Assembly: GCA_050693875.1 (NCBI GenBank)
Contig: JBOGWP010000131.1
Span: 1 to 62,325, forward strand
Direction of reading: 5' to 3'
Source of the DNA: JBOGWP01 sp050693875
GTDB taxonomy: Bacteria; Actinomycetota; CADDZG01; JAHWKV01; JBOGWP01
Length of the DNA stretch: 62,325 nucleotides
The translations under genes and the position numbers were made by a program. Positions within the stretch are counted from its first letter, which is position 1, and each line of letters begins with the position of its first letter. The notes beneath the pieces were generated by a model that saw only the letters and a list, made by a program, of their open reading frames with translations, searched no databases and was not told the origin of the DNA. Of the stretch, positions 36,110-45,090 are shown piece after piece.

Positions 36110-36918
36110 GCCCTCACCCGCCGCCGGAGCCACCACAGGCCGACAGCACTGGCGACCGCAATCACGAGCCCGACGGCGGCGATCACCGGGGGTCCGGAGG
36201 AGCTACCTTCCCGCGGCGAGGTGGGCGAGAGGCTCGGTGACGGCGAGGGCGTGGGCGGAGGCAGCAGCGCCGGCGAGGGCGACAGACTGGGAACGAGCAG
36301 AGGTGAGGGCGACAAGGAGGGCGACGGCGAGGGCGACGGAGAGCGCGAGGGCGTCGGTGAGAGCGTCGGCAGCGGCGTCCGCCGCACGGTCGGGCTGGGG
36401 CTCGGAGAGGGGGCCGCCGGCACTGCGACCACGATCACCCCGGACATTCCCTGACCGCCGACACCGCCGTGGATCTTGCAGTAATAGGAGGTGCTGCCCA
36501 CCGTCGGGAATGTGATCCGATACGACTGGCCGTTGGACAGACAGTTGCCGAGGAGCGGCACGAGGCAGAGGGGGCTCGAGTCGAAAGAGGCGTCGTCCGC
36601 GGTCACGGTGTGAAGGTTCTGCCCGGAGTGCACCCACTCGACGCTGTCGCCTGGCCGGATGGTGATCTCCTTGGGGTCGAAGCGGTTGTCACGGATCGTG
36701 ACGGTGGCCACCGCCGCGTTCGCCGGGGGAGCGCTGAGCGCCACCGCGATGGGTGCGATGGCGATGAGGGCCGCCCACCGGCGCCGCCCGCAGACCTGTC
36801 GTCTGTCCCGACGAGGAACGGTCCGACAGGACCGGACCTCGTCGCCGGGGGAGTGCAACCGCCCATCCTGCTCCGCTGCGCTCCGCAGGGCTGCCGCCCC
36901 CCGGCCCCCCCGTCTCAC
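36106..36918 (-). CDS. Membrane-anchored cupredoxin with Pro/Ser-rich stalk
   Basis: 270 residues. A long basic N-terminus (48 residues) precedes the hydrophobic signal (LIAIAPIAVALSAPPANA). The plastocyanin-like domain (70-165) has a complete type 1 copper site: His103 (NLHTV), Cys147 and His150 (YYCKIH), Met158. A stalk of about 65 residues rich in Ser-Pro pairs leads to a C-terminal helix (VIAAVGLVIAVASAVGLWWL). It is probably an extracytoplasmic electron carrier tethered to the membrane. GTG 36918 is supported by the GTGA overlap with the Nudix stop; an internal TTG could shorten the unusual leader. Confidence 0.83.
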   Translation of the reverse strand: MRRGGRGAAALRSAAEQDGRLHSPGDEVRSCRTVPRRDRRQVCGRRRWAALIAIAPIAVALSAPPANAAVATVTIRDNRFDPKEITIRPGDSVEWVHSGQNLHTVTADDASFDSSPLCLVPLLGNCLSNGQSYRITFPTVGSTSYYCKIHGGVGGQGMSGVIVVAVPAAPSPSPSPTVRRTPLPTLSPTPSRSPSPSPSPSLSPSPLLVPSLSPSPALLPPPTPSPSPSLSPTSPREGSSSGPPVIAAVGLVIAVASAVGLWWLRRRVRA

Positions 36919-37478
36919 GAACCCTCCGCGATGAGGTCGAGCAGGTCGGCGAGGATGCGCCCCGTCGCACCCCAGATGGTGTGTCCCCCGGCATCGTAGG
37001 CCGGGTTGGTACGAAGCTCGCCGCCTCGGATGATCCGCTGTTCGCGCCGGACGCCCGGGGCGGTCAGCGTGCGGAGTGGAAGAACGATCACCTCGGCGAT
37101 CTCCCGAGGATTGGGGTCGAGCCGCGCGTCCCGGAGGAGCCCGACCCAGGGCGCGATTGTGAACCCGCTCACGAACGTCGACCGTCGCGGGAGGGCCCCG
37201 AGCACGGTGACGTACTGGGGATCGATCCCCAGCTCCTCCTGCGCCTCGCGCAGAGCGGCGCTGCGCGACTCCTCGTCTGCCCGCACCCCTCCGCCCGGGA
37301 AGGAGATCTCCCCGCCGTGGCTCGGCAGGTCCTCGCTGCGGCGCGTGAAGATCAGCGAGGGTCCGTCCTCCGTTTCGACAAACGGCACCAGCACGGCGGC
37401 CGGCGCGTCGCCCGGCATCAGCGAGCCTGGCTCGAGTTGCCTTAGTCGGCGGTGGAGCGCGGCGAGCGGGGCAGGCAC
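36915..37478 (-). CDS. Nudix hydrolase, CoA pyrophosphatase-like
   Basis: 187 residues. The CoA-type signature FTRRSEDLPSHGGEISFPGG directly precedes the Nudix box GGGVRADEESRSAALREAQE-ELG with all catalytic Glu residues. Enzymes of this kind cut CoA and derivatives to phosphopantetheine and 3',5'-ADP. GTG 37478 was chosen; the frame runs further upstream and an ATG at 37523 overlaps the divergent hydratase start. It begins a three-gene coupled set with the cupredoxin and the small membrane protein. Confidence 0.86.
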   Translation of the reverse strand: MPAPLAALHRRLRQLEPGSLMPGDAPAAVLVPFVETEDGPSLIFTRRSEDLPSHGGEISFPGGGVRADEESRSAALREAQEELGIDPQYVTVLGALPRRSTFVSGFTIAPWVGLLRDARLDPNPREIAEVIVLPLRTLTAPGVRREQRIIRGGELRTNPAYDAGGHTIWGATGRILADLLDLIAEGS

Positions 37479-37521
37479 GCCCGCATCATAGGGTCGTACC
37501 GGCGGAAGGAGGGGAGGGGGC

Positions 37522-38298
37522 ATGGCGGAGGCGGTTCGACTCGAGGTCTCGGAGCAGGTGGCAATCATCCGCATCGACCGTCCGCCCGTCAACGCTCTCT
37601 CCCGGTCGGTCATCGCGGAGCTCGCCGCCGTCGCTGCCGAGACGGTTGCCTCTGGTGCCGGCGCGGCGGTCATCTGGGGCGGTGAGCGGGTGTTCTCGGC
37701 CGGCGCCGACATCGCCGAGCTTCGGTCACTGCCGGCCGAGGAGCTGCTCGCCTTTGCCGATTCGATCCAGGCGGCGTTCCGGACCGTCGCCGAGCTCCCC
37801 ATGGTGACGATCGCGGCGATGTGCGGATATGCCGTCGGAGGCGGCTGCGAGCTCGCGCTGGCGGCAGACTTCCGGTTCGCCGCCGAGTCCGCTCGGGTCG
37901 GCCAGCCCGAGGTGCTTCTCGGCCTGATCCCCGGAGCGGGGGGAACGCAGCGCCTGCCGCGCCTCGTCGGGCCGGGGCGCGCCAAGGACCTGATCTTGAG
38001 CGGCAGGATCCTGCCGGCTCCCGAGGCGGCGTCGATCGGGTTGGTCGACGAGCTGCACCCCGCCGGCGAGGTGCTCGATGCTGCGCTGCGCGCCGCCCGA
38101 AGGTACGCGGGCGCCTCGCGCCCCGCGATCCGCGGCGCGAAGCGAGCGATCGATCGCGGGTTCGACCTCCCCCTCGCGCAAGCCCTGGAGATGGAGACGG
38201 CCGAGTTCCTCCCGCTCTTCGACACCGACGAGTGGCGCACCGCATCGCAGACCTTCGTTGAGAAGCGCCGAGCGAGAAACCCGCCGCCCGGCGCCTGA
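37522..38298 (+). CDS. Enoyl-CoA hydratase
   Basis: 258 residues. Full crotonase pattern: FSAGADIAELRSL (oxyanion hole), GYAVGGGCELALAADFR with the first catalytic Glu, and GQPEVLLGLIPGAGGTQRL with the second. It adds water to trans-2-enoyl-CoA in beta-oxidation. GGAAGGAGGGGAGGGGGC precedes the ATG. etfB follows 61 bases downstream, so it fits a fatty-acid oxidation operon with the electron carrier. Confidence 0.92.
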   Translation: MAEAVRLEVSEQVAIIRIDRPPVNALSRSVIAELAAVAAETVASGAGAAVIWGGERVFSAGADIAELRSLPAEELLAFADSIQAAFRTVAELPMVTIAAMCGYAVGGGCELALAADFRFAAESARVGQPEVLLGLIPGAGGTQRLPRLVGPGRAKDLILSGRILPAPEAASIGLVDELHPAGEVLDAALRAARRYAGASRPAIRGAKRAIDRGFDLPLAQALEMETAEFLPLFDTDEWRTASQTFVEKRRARNPPPGA

Positions 38299-38359
38299 GG
38301 TACGCGGGGCGCGGCCGCTAAGCTGGCCCGTACCAGGTCTGAACAGGAGCCGACCCGAC

Positions 38360-39151
38360 ATGCCCCTGCGCATTGCGGTGTGCGTCAAGCGCGTCCCCGA
38401 CACGGCCGCCGACAAACGGCTCGACCCCGCCGACTTCACGCTCGACCGAGATTCCGTGGAGTCGATCCTGAACCCGGTCGACGAGGTGGCGGTCGAGGAG
38501 GCTCTCCGGCTGAGGGAACGTCACGGCGGCGAGGTCACGGTGGTCTGCGCCGGCCCCGAGGCGGCACGCGCCCAGGCCATTCGCAAGGCGCTCTCGATGG
38601 GCTGCGACCGTGCGGTTCACCTCCAGGACGACGCGCTGCACGGCTCGGACGCGCTCGCGGTGGCTTACGCGCTGGCCCAGGTGCTTCGGCGGGAGCCCCA
38701 CGACCTGGTGGTGTGTGGGGCCGAGTCGACCGATGCCCGCACGTCGTTGGTCCCCCCGGCGCTCGCCGAGCTCCTCGACCTTCCGGCGCTGCTGTTCGTT
38801 CGTGGCGTCGAGGTCGTGGACACGACGGTCACGGCCCGCCGCGAGACCGATCGCGGGGAGGTCGTGCTCGAGGCGCAGCTTCCGGTCCTGCTCGGTGTCC
38901 GGTGGGGGGCCAACGAGCCCCGCTATCCCTCGTTCAAAGGCATCATGGCCGCCAAGAACCGTCCGGTGGAGAGCCTGACCCTGGCGAACGCGGGGATCGA
39001 CCCCGCCCGGATCGGCGCAAGCGGCTCACTGACGAAGGTGCTCTCGTTCGGGACGCGCTCGAGCGCCCGCCAGCGGATCATCGTCGACAACAGCGGGGGA
39101 GATGCCCACCTCAAGCTGGCCGACTTCCTCCAGAGTCAGAAGTTCGTCTGA
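38360..39151 (+). CDS. etfB: Electron transfer flavoprotein subunit beta
   Basis: 263 residues. MPLRIAVCVKRVPDTAADKR, NPVDEVAVEEALRLRE, HDLVVCGAESTDART and FKGIMAAKNRPVE are the family landmarks. Carries the AMP site of the ETF heterodimer, which accepts electrons from acyl-CoA dehydrogenases such as those at 52-55 kb. AGGAG lies 11 bases upstream of the ATG. Confidence 0.95.
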   Translation: MPLRIAVCVKRVPDTAADKRLDPADFTLDRDSVESILNPVDEVAVEEALRLRERHGGEVTVVCAGPEAARAQAIRKALSMGCDRAVHLQDDALHGSDALAVAYALAQVLRREPHDLVVCGAESTDARTSLVPPALAELLDLPALLFVRGVEVVDTTVTARRETDRGEVVLEAQLPVLLGVRWGANEPRYPSFKGIMAAKNRPVESLTLANAGIDPARIGASGSLTKVLSFGTRSSARQRIIVDNSGGDAHLKLADFLQSQKFV

Positions 39152-39156
39152 TCCCG

Positions 39157-40146
39157 ATGGGCGACGTCTGGGTATTCGTCGACGGCGAGGGGGGGCCGGG
39201 CCCGAAGGTCACCCATCAGCTGCTCACCGCGGCGCGGGGCCTCGCCACGGCGGCCGGTGGCGTGCCGGTGTCGGTCTATTGCGGGACGGGCTGGGAGGCG
39301 CTCCGTTCGGGAATCGCCGCACATGGAGCGCAGCGTGCGATCGTGGCGGAGTCCGACGCGTTCGCCCGGTACCAGAGCGGCGCCCTGGTCGACGTGCTGG
39401 CGCGTCTCGTCGAGGAGCGCCGGCCGTGGGGCGTCCTCTTCCCCAGCGTCCCCTCCGGCAAGGAGGTCGCGGCCGCGGTCGCCGCTCGGGTGGGGGCAGG
39501 GGTCCTCTCCGACGTGATCGCCCTCGAGGTCGATGAGGGTGCGGTGCCGGTTGCGACCCATGCCGCCTTCGGGGGGTCGGTGACCGTGCAGAAGACCCTC
39601 ACCGCCGGCCCCTACCTGATCTGCATGAAGCCGAACGCGGTCGCCGCGGATCAGGCGGCGCCGCCCGGCGGGATGGAGGAGGAACGCCACGACGTGGACC
39701 TGCCGGATCGAGCGCGACGCGTCGTCGTCAAGGAGCGGGTGACGCCCGAGGCCGCCGGGCGTCCACCGGTCGACCAGGCGCCGGTGATCGTCTCGGGAGG
39801 GCGCGGGCTCCGCGATCCCTCGAACTTCGCGCTGGTCGAGGCGCTGGCCGACGCGCTGGGAGGCGCCGTCGGGGCGTCGAGGGCCGCCGTCGACGCCGGC
39901 TGGTACCCGCATGCCCAGCAGGTGGGCCAGACCGGCAAGACCGTCTCACCGCAGCTATACATCGCGGTGGGCATCTCCGGCGCCATCCAGCACCGGGCCG
40001 GCATGCAGACGTCGAAGACGATCGTCGCAATCAACAAGGATCCCGAGGCGCCGATTTTCGGGTTGGTCGACTTCGGCGTCGTCGGGGATCTGTTCGAGGT
40101 GGTGCCGAGGCTCACCGAGGAGCTGCGGCGCAGGCGGGGGGCGTGA
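39157..40146 (+). CDS. etfA: Electron transfer flavoprotein subunit alpha
   Basis: 329 residues. The C-terminal FAD domain is clear: VSGGRGL, AVDAGWYPHAQQVGQTGKTV, YIAVGISGAIQHRAGM, and TIVAINKDPEAPIFGLVDFGVVGDLF is the usual end (segments quoted separately). Starts 5 bases after etfB stops. Passes electrons to the quinone pool through an ETF:quinone oxidoreductase not seen here. Confidence 0.95.
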   Translation: MGDVWVFVDGEGGPGPKVTHQLLTAARGLATAAGGVPVSVYCGTGWEALRSGIAAHGAQRAIVAESDAFARYQSGALVDVLARLVEERRPWGVLFPSVPSGKEVAAAVAARVGAGVLSDVIALEVDEGAVPVATHAAFGGSVTVQKTLTAGPYLICMKPNAVAADQAAPPGGMEEERHDVDLPDRARRVVVKERVTPEAAGRPPVDQAPVIVSGGRGLRDPSNFALVEALADALGGAVGASRAAVDAGWYPHAQQVGQTGKTVSPQLYIAVGISGAIQHRAGMQTSKTIVAINKDPEAPIFGLVDFGVVGDLFEVVPRLTEELRRRRGA

Positions 40147-40175
40147 CGGCATCGCCGGCAGGCGCGTGCGCTCAT

Positions 40176-40195
40176 CGTTGGGGTTCCCCCCAACG
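40176..40195 (+). terminator. Hairpin terminator after etfA
   Basis: CGTTGGGG (40176-40183) and CCCCAACG (40188-40195) with loop TTCC, 29 bases after the etfA stop. Followed by CTTGCCTCG without a long T-run. Confidence 0.65.
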
Positions 40196-40237
40196 CTTGC
40201 CTCGCTAGACTGATCCCCTCGGGGGGCCGAGGCTCCG

Positions 40238-40282
40238 CCAGGAGGAGCGAGCTTCGCCCCTCTTCGGGGGTTCTCCTCCTGG
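40238..40282 (+). promoter_or_regulatory. Two-tier stem-loop in the leader of the histidine kinase
   Basis: Outer stem CCAGGAGGAG (40238-40247) with CTCCTCCTGG (40273-40282); inner stem CCCC/GGGG around TCTTC (40257-40269). It lies 50 bases before the kinase GTG. It sequesters an AGGAGGAG motif. I could not match it to a known riboswitch class. Confidence 0.5.
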
Positions 40283-40331
40283 GAAAGCGGGGAGCAACGA
40301 GGAGTACCCGGCGGCACTGGGGAGAAACAAC

Positions 40332-41852
40332 GTGAGGAAGCGTCATACGACGGCGAACCGCCCACCTACCCCCCGGTCGCGGGCTCGCCGGTTCGGACCT
40401 CCCTTCCGCCGTCCTCCTGCCCTCTCCATCCGGCTCACCGGCGTCTTCGCCTTGCTGATGGCCTCGACCCTGCTCCTGGTTGCCGGGATCGTCAGCAGCG
40501 TGACCCGGATCCACCTGGTGCGCGAGACCGATGACCGGTTGCGATCGCTCGCTTCCGCGTTTGCGGAGGGGCCCGCCGCGGGCTCGCCGACGACGGATGC
40601 GTTTTCCCGGGAGGCTCGGCGGTGGCTCGATGCCCAGGCACTCCCGGATCACGAGGGCCTGGCGGTGCGGATCGCCACCCCCGACGCCGGGGAGACGGTG
40701 ACCGCCGCGGGGCTCGACATCTCGCGGGTGCCGCGCGGCCGCCAGCTCGTGTCGACGGGTGAGCGCCGGTGGTGGACGCTGCGCGGCCAGGAGGTCTCAG
40801 TCCGGGCGCTGACCGTGCCCATCGAGATCGGCGGGCGGACCGTTGGGACGTTCGTGGCGATCGCCTCGCCGTCAAAGCTCGAGGCGACGCTGGGGGATCT
40901 CACCGCGCGGCTGCTCTGGGCGAGCGCGCTCGGGCTCCTCTTCGCCACCGGAGCCGCGCTCTACAGCATCCGTCGGACCCTGCGCCCCCTCGCCCGAGTA
41001 TCGGACGAGATCGATCGGATCCACGCCGCGAGCGACGCGACCCAGCGCATCCCGCGCGACGGCCCCGATGACGAGGTCGGCCGTCTCGCCACGGCGTTCA
41101 ACCGCATGCTGGAGCGCCTCGACGAGAGCTTCCGGGTGCAGCGACGCTTTCTCGCCGACGCCTCGCACGAGCTCGGAAAGCCGATCACCGTCACTCGAAC
41201 GCAGCTCGAGCTGCTCGAGCAGAGCGTCCGTGACCCCGACGGCAGGCGGGCGCTGGCCGTCTCGGTGGAAGAGCTGGACCGTATCGAGATGATCGTCGAC
41301 GAGCTGCTGCTGCTGGCGCGCGCCGACGAGGGACTGCCGCTGATCCGCGAGCCGGTGCAGGTGCAGACGGCGCTCGGCGAGGCCCTGCTCCGCGGCCTCG
41401 TCCTCGCCGAGCGGACGTCCTCGGTGAAGGTGGTGGGGGACCTCTACGTGCTGGCGGATCGACACCGGCTGGTGCAGGCCCTGACGAACCTCGTCTCGAA
41501 TGCGGTGCATCACGGGGGCGAGCGGTCGCGTATCCAGCTGAGCGCGTACCGACGGTCGGATCGCATCGCCATCGAGGTCACCGACGACGGACCGGGCATC
41601 CCCGCCGCTGATCTCCCCCACGTCTTCCGCCCGCTGTACCGGGGGGCCACCGCGCGGCCTGTGATGACGACCGGTGCCGGCCTGGGCCTGGCGGTTGCGG
41701 CCACGCTCGTGCAGGCGATGGATGGCGAGATCCGGGTTCGATCCATCGAGGGGGAGGGGACCACGTTCCTGCTCGACCTTCCTGCGGCGGCCGCGCCGGA
41801 CCACCTGATGTCGCCGCCCTCGGCGCCACGGGAGCACGAGAGCAGCAACTGA
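40332..41852 (+). CDS. Sensor histidine kinase, orphan
   Basis: 506 residues. Basic N-terminus, helix 32-54, extracytoplasmic sensor of about 135 residues, helix 193-212, HAMP (213-265). Then the dimerisation domain with phospho-acceptor His279 (FLADASHELGKP) and an ATPase domain with N box LTNLVSNAVHHGG, G1 DDGPGIP and G2 GAGLGLAVA. No response regulator is adjacent; the only regulator-like sequence in the window is the broken one near 52 kb. GTG 40332 lacks a strong ribosome site. Signal unknown. Confidence 0.9.
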   Translation: MRKRHTTANRPPTPRSRARRFGPPFRRPPALSIRLTGVFALLMASTLLLVAGIVSSVTRIHLVRETDDRLRSLASAFAEGPAAGSPTTDAFSREARRWLDAQALPDHEGLAVRIATPDAGETVTAAGLDISRVPRGRQLVSTGERRWWTLRGQEVSVRALTVPIEIGGRTVGTFVAIASPSKLEATLGDLTARLLWASALGLLFATGAALYSIRRTLRPLARVSDEIDRIHAASDATQRIPRDGPDDEVGRLATAFNRMLERLDESFRVQRRFLADASHELGKPITVTRTQLELLEQSVRDPDGRRALAVSVEELDRIEMIVDELLLLARADEGLPLIREPVQVQTALGEALLRGLVLAERTSSVKVVGDLYVLADRHRLVQALTNLVSNAVHHGGERSRIQLSAYRRSDRIAIEVTDDGPGIPAADLPHVFRPLYRGATARPVMTTGAGLGLAVAATLVQAMDGEIRVRSIEGEGTTFLLDLPAAAAPDHLMSPPSAPREHESSN

Positions 41853-41921
41853 GCCCGCCCCGCCGCGCCACGTCCCTGCGAGGACGGGGAACAACCCCAT
41901 CCGGCTACCCCGCCGCGTATC

Positions 41922-43097
41922 ATGGACCTCCGGATGCGCTACCTGGATTACGCCGCAACCACGCCGGTCCTCCCCGACGTTCTCGACGCCATGTCGGGAG
42001 CCCAGCGCGACCTGTTCGGCAACCCGTCGAGTGTGTACGGGCTCGGCCGCGACTCGAAGAAGGCCCTCGAGGAGGCCCGCGAGCGCGTCGCCGCGGCGGT
42101 GGGGGCCGAGCCGGGCGAGATCGTCTTCACCGCCGGAGGCACGGAGGCCGACAACCTGGCACTGAAGGGTGCCGCCTTCAGGAGCCGGGCCCGCGGCACC
42201 CACATCATCACCACCGCGGTCGAGCACCACGCCGTGCTGCACTCGGCGGAGTGGCTCGAGCGCCAGGGGTTCCGCATCACGCATCTCCCGGTCGATGCGG
42301 ACGGGCTGGTCGATCTCGGGGCTCTCGAAGCCGCCCTGAGCCCGGAGACCATCCTGGTGTCGATCATGCTCGTCAACAACGAGATCGGTGCGATCGAGCC
42401 CGTGGCCGAAGCGGTGCGGATCGTCCGCCAGCGGTCGAGGGCGCTCGTCCACACCGACGCCGTCCAGGGGCTCGGAAAGATCCCGGTCGACGTGAAGCGG
42501 CTCGGGGTCGATTGCGCCGCGTTCGCCGCACACAAGATCGGCGGCCCGAAGGGCGTCGGTGCCCTCTACATCAAGCGGAAGACGCCGGTCGAGGCGATCC
42601 TGCACGGTGGGGGCCAGGAGCGCGACCTGCGGTCGGGGACGCCGAACGTGGCCGGGATCCTCGGTTTCTCGGTCGCGGCCGAGATCGCCGCGCGAGACGT
42701 GGGGGCTGAGACACCGCGCCTCGCCGCACTGCGCGACCGGCTGCAGGACGGCATCCTCGCCTCGATCGATCGGGTCCACGTCAACTGCGCGAGGGGGCCG
42801 CGCATCCCGGGGCTCGTCAACCTGTCGATCGATGGCATCGAGGGGGAGTCCTTGCTGCTGATGCTCGACGCGCAGGGGATCGCCGCGTCGAGCGGCTCGG
42901 CGTGCACGTCCGGTTCCCTCGACCCATCGCACGTGCTGACGGCCATGGGCGTCCCTCCCGAGCGGGCGCTCGGATCGCTGCGGCTGTCGCTCGGGCCTGC
43001 GAGCACCGGGGAGGACGTCGACGCGCTGCTCGAGGCGCTACCCCCGATTGTGGGGCGCCTGCGCTCGATCGCCCCCGTCTCCGCCGGCCGCCGGTAG
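41922..43097 (+). CDS. iscS: Cysteine desulfurase (IscS/NifS type)
   Basis: 391 residues. PLP Lys205 in AAHKIGGPKG, THTDA-like VHTDAVQGLGK, NNEIGAIEP and the active Cys328 in SSGSACTSGSLDPSH with the long mobile loop of the IscS group. It removes sulfur from cysteine for Fe-S clusters and tRNA thiolation; mnmA 4 bases downstream points to the latter. ATG 41934 (five residues into this frame, giving MRYLDYAATT) is an equally good start. Confidence 0.93.
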   Translation: MDLRMRYLDYAATTPVLPDVLDAMSGAQRDLFGNPSSVYGLGRDSKKALEEARERVAAAVGAEPGEIVFTAGGTEADNLALKGAAFRSRARGTHIITTAVEHHAVLHSAEWLERQGFRITHLPVDADGLVDLGALEAALSPETILVSIMLVNNEIGAIEPVAEAVRIVRQRSRALVHTDAVQGLGKIPVDVKRLGVDCAAFAAHKIGGPKGVGALYIKRKTPVEAILHGGGQERDLRSGTPNVAGILGFSVAAEIAARDVGAETPRLAALRDRLQDGILASIDRVHVNCARGPRIPGLVNLSIDGIEGESLLLMLDAQGIAASSGSACTSGSLDPSHVLTAMGVPPERALGSLRLSLGPASTGEDVDALLEALPPIVGRLRSIAPVSAGRR

Positions 43098-43101
43098 CCC
43101 G

Positions 43102-44166
43102 ATGGGCCGCCGAGCGGTGGTCGCCATGTCCGGCGGCGTCGACTCATCCGTCGCCGCAGCCCTGATGAAGGACGACGGCTACGACGTCACCGGCATCATG
43201 CTGAAGCTCTGGGCCGGCGCGGCGGCGAACAACGAGAGTGGATGCTGCTCGCTCGACGCAGCCGAGGACGCACGTCGCGTGGCGCAGGTGCTCGACATCC
43301 CCTTCTACGTCTTCAACTTCGCCGAGCACTTCTCGCGCACGGTGATCGACTCGTTTGTGGCCGGCTACCGCGCCGGGCGCACGCCCAACCCTTGCGTAAC
43401 CTGCAACCGGTCCGTCAAGTTCGACGCGCTTCTCACGCGGGCCAGAGCCTTCGGAGCGGATGTGCTCGCGACCGGCCACTACGCCCGCATGGCGGAGCAG
43501 GACGGACGGTTGCGGATGCTGCGGGGACGCGACCCCGGCAAGGACCAGTCGTACGTCCTCTACATGCTCGGCCAGCCGGAGCTCTCCGCCGTACGTTTCC
43601 CCGTTGGCGAGTACCGCAAGGAGGAGATCCGCCGGATCGCAGCCGAGCTTGGGCTGCGCACCGCCCACAAGCCCGACAGCCAGGAGATCTGTTTCGTTCC
43701 CTCCGGTGACAGCCATGCCTTCCTCGAGGAGGCCGTGCCTCAGGGCTCGCGACCCGGCCCGGTGCTCGACCTGGCGGGGCGGCGCATCGGCACCCACCGA
43801 GGCTACGCCCACTACACCGTCGGTCAGCGGCGCGGGCTCGGCGTGGCGGTGGGAGCGCCGGTCTTCGTCCACGAGGTGCGGCCCGCCGAGAACGCCGTGA
43901 TCGTCGCGCCCCCCCTGGCGATGAGCGCCCGAGAGCTCGACCTCGAGGAGGTCTCGTTTGTGTCCGGGGCGGCCCCCGACCGCGTCGCCGCCTCGGTCAT
44001 GACCAGGTACCGCGGGCCCGAGGCGCCCGCATTGGCCGAGCGCCGCGGCGACGGTTGGACGGTGCGCTTCGACGAGCCCCAGCGGACCCCGGCACCCGGT
44101 CAGGCAGCCGTCTTCTACGACGGCGACGAGGTCCTGGGCGGGGGCACGATCGCCACCGTGCGGTGA
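43102..44166 (+). CDS. mnmA: tRNA 2-thiouridylase MnmA
   Basis: 354 residues. PP-loop MSGGVDSSVAAALM, catalytic Cys98 in TPNPCVTCNR and Cys197 in SQEICFVP, plus ATGHYAR and HYTVGQRRGLGV. It thiolates U34 of Glu, Gln and Lys tRNAs, taking sulfur from the desulfurase encoded immediately upstream. Stop overlaps the next gene (GTGA). Confidence 0.95.
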   Translation: MGRRAVVAMSGGVDSSVAAALMKDDGYDVTGIMLKLWAGAAANNESGCCSLDAAEDARRVAQVLDIPFYVFNFAEHFSRTVIDSFVAGYRAGRTPNPCVTCNRSVKFDALLTRARAFGADVLATGHYARMAEQDGRLRMLRGRDPGKDQSYVLYMLGQPELSAVRFPVGEYRKEEIRRIAAELGLRTAHKPDSQEICFVPSGDSHAFLEEAVPQGSRPGPVLDLAGRRIGTHRGYAHYTVGQRRGLGVAVGAPVFVHEVRPAENAVIVAPPLAMSARELDLEEVSFVSGAAPDRVAASVMTRYRGPEAPALAERRGDGWTVRFDEPQRTPAPGQAAVFYDGDEVLGGGTIATVR

Positions 44167-44945
44167 GGGAGGGGCGGGCGCCGGCCGCCGTCCGGGTGCT
44201 TGGACCAGAGCCCCCTTCCGTGCCTGCCCGACGGGGGCCCCGCGGCCTGGTGACGTTCGAGATCGCGGTGGGCGACCTCCTGCTGGAGATCCACATCGCC
44301 GAGGAGCGCCGAGTGGAGGCGCTCCGAGCCGCGCAGGGGCACTGGGAGCAGGTGGCCGGCTTCCTCGCGGCGCACCCGGCCTTCGTCGACGCGTTCGTCC
44401 CGGTCGACGTCGAGGGACCGTTGCCGCCGGTCGTCGAGGCGATGTCCGGCGCATCCAAGGCGCTGGGAACCGCGCCGATGGTCGCCCTGCCGGGCGCCCT
44501 CGCCGAGGCGATTGCCCGCGACCTCGCCGCGGCAGGCACTCCGGTCGCGATCTCCACCGAAGGCGACACGTTCGCCATCGGTTCCGAGCCGCGCCGGTTC
44601 CTCGTCGAGCTTCCGTCGACGGTGGCCCCATCCGGCATCGGCGTCCGGGTGGCATCGCGCCGGCCCTACGCGTTCTACGCCTCGACGATCAGGTCCCGGA
44701 TCCATCCCGCCGTCGGCTATGCCCGGGCCGTGGCGGTGCTGGCCGAGCACGGCGCGTTGGCCGATGCCGCCGCCAGCGCCATGGGGATGGCGATGGTGCG
44801 ACGCGAGCAGATCGACCGGGCAATCGAACGGGTGCGCGGGATTGCCGGCGTCCGCGGGGCCTTGCTGCTGATCGACGAGACCGTGGCGGTGTGGGGAAGC
44901 CTCGAGCTGACCGGAGCCCTCGCCCGCGCCTCCGGCAGTCGCTGA
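44163..44945 (+). CDS. UPF0280 family, ApbE-like protein
   Basis: 260 residues from a GTG overlapping the mnmA stop. Motifs such as FEIAVGDLLLEIHIAEE, PMVALPGALAEAIARDL, VAISTEGDTFAIGS, and AVAVLAEHGALADAAASAMG resemble UPF0280, a family related to FAD:protein FMN transferase (ApbE). Biochemical role is not established. The first 30 residues are not conserved. Confidence 0.72.
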   Translation: MREGRAPAAVRVLGPEPPSVPARRGPRGLVTFEIAVGDLLLEIHIAEERRVEALRAAQGHWEQVAGFLAAHPAFVDAFVPVDVEGPLPPVVEAMSGASKALGTAPMVALPGALAEAIARDLAAAGTPVAISTEGDTFAIGSEPRRFLVELPSTVAPSGIGVRVASRRPYAFYASTIRSRIHPAVGYARAVAVLAEHGALADAAASAMGMAMVRREQIDRAIERVRGIAGVRGALLLIDETVAVWGSLELTGALARASGSR

Positions 44946-45090
44946 TCCGATCCGCGCCTCGGGGCGCGGGGAGCCCAGGGAGCCCAGGCGCCAACGGTCG
45001 CCGAGTCACCCCCCGCCGGCCAGGAGCGACCGAGTGAGTCACGTCGGCGGCCGCTGGGGAGAGGGCCTGGGCAACCCCCTGATCAGAAGC

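Noticed and set aside
37522..38240. Minus-strand extension of the Nudix gene through the enoyl-CoA hydratase
   Set aside because: The extension is antisense to a complete crotonase; Nudix similarity begins only after about 37478.
40201..40331. Cobalamin or cyclic-di-AMP riboswitch before the histidine kinase
   Set aside because: A GGCACTGGG-like string and hairpins are present, but the conserved cores of these riboswitches cannot be aligned.
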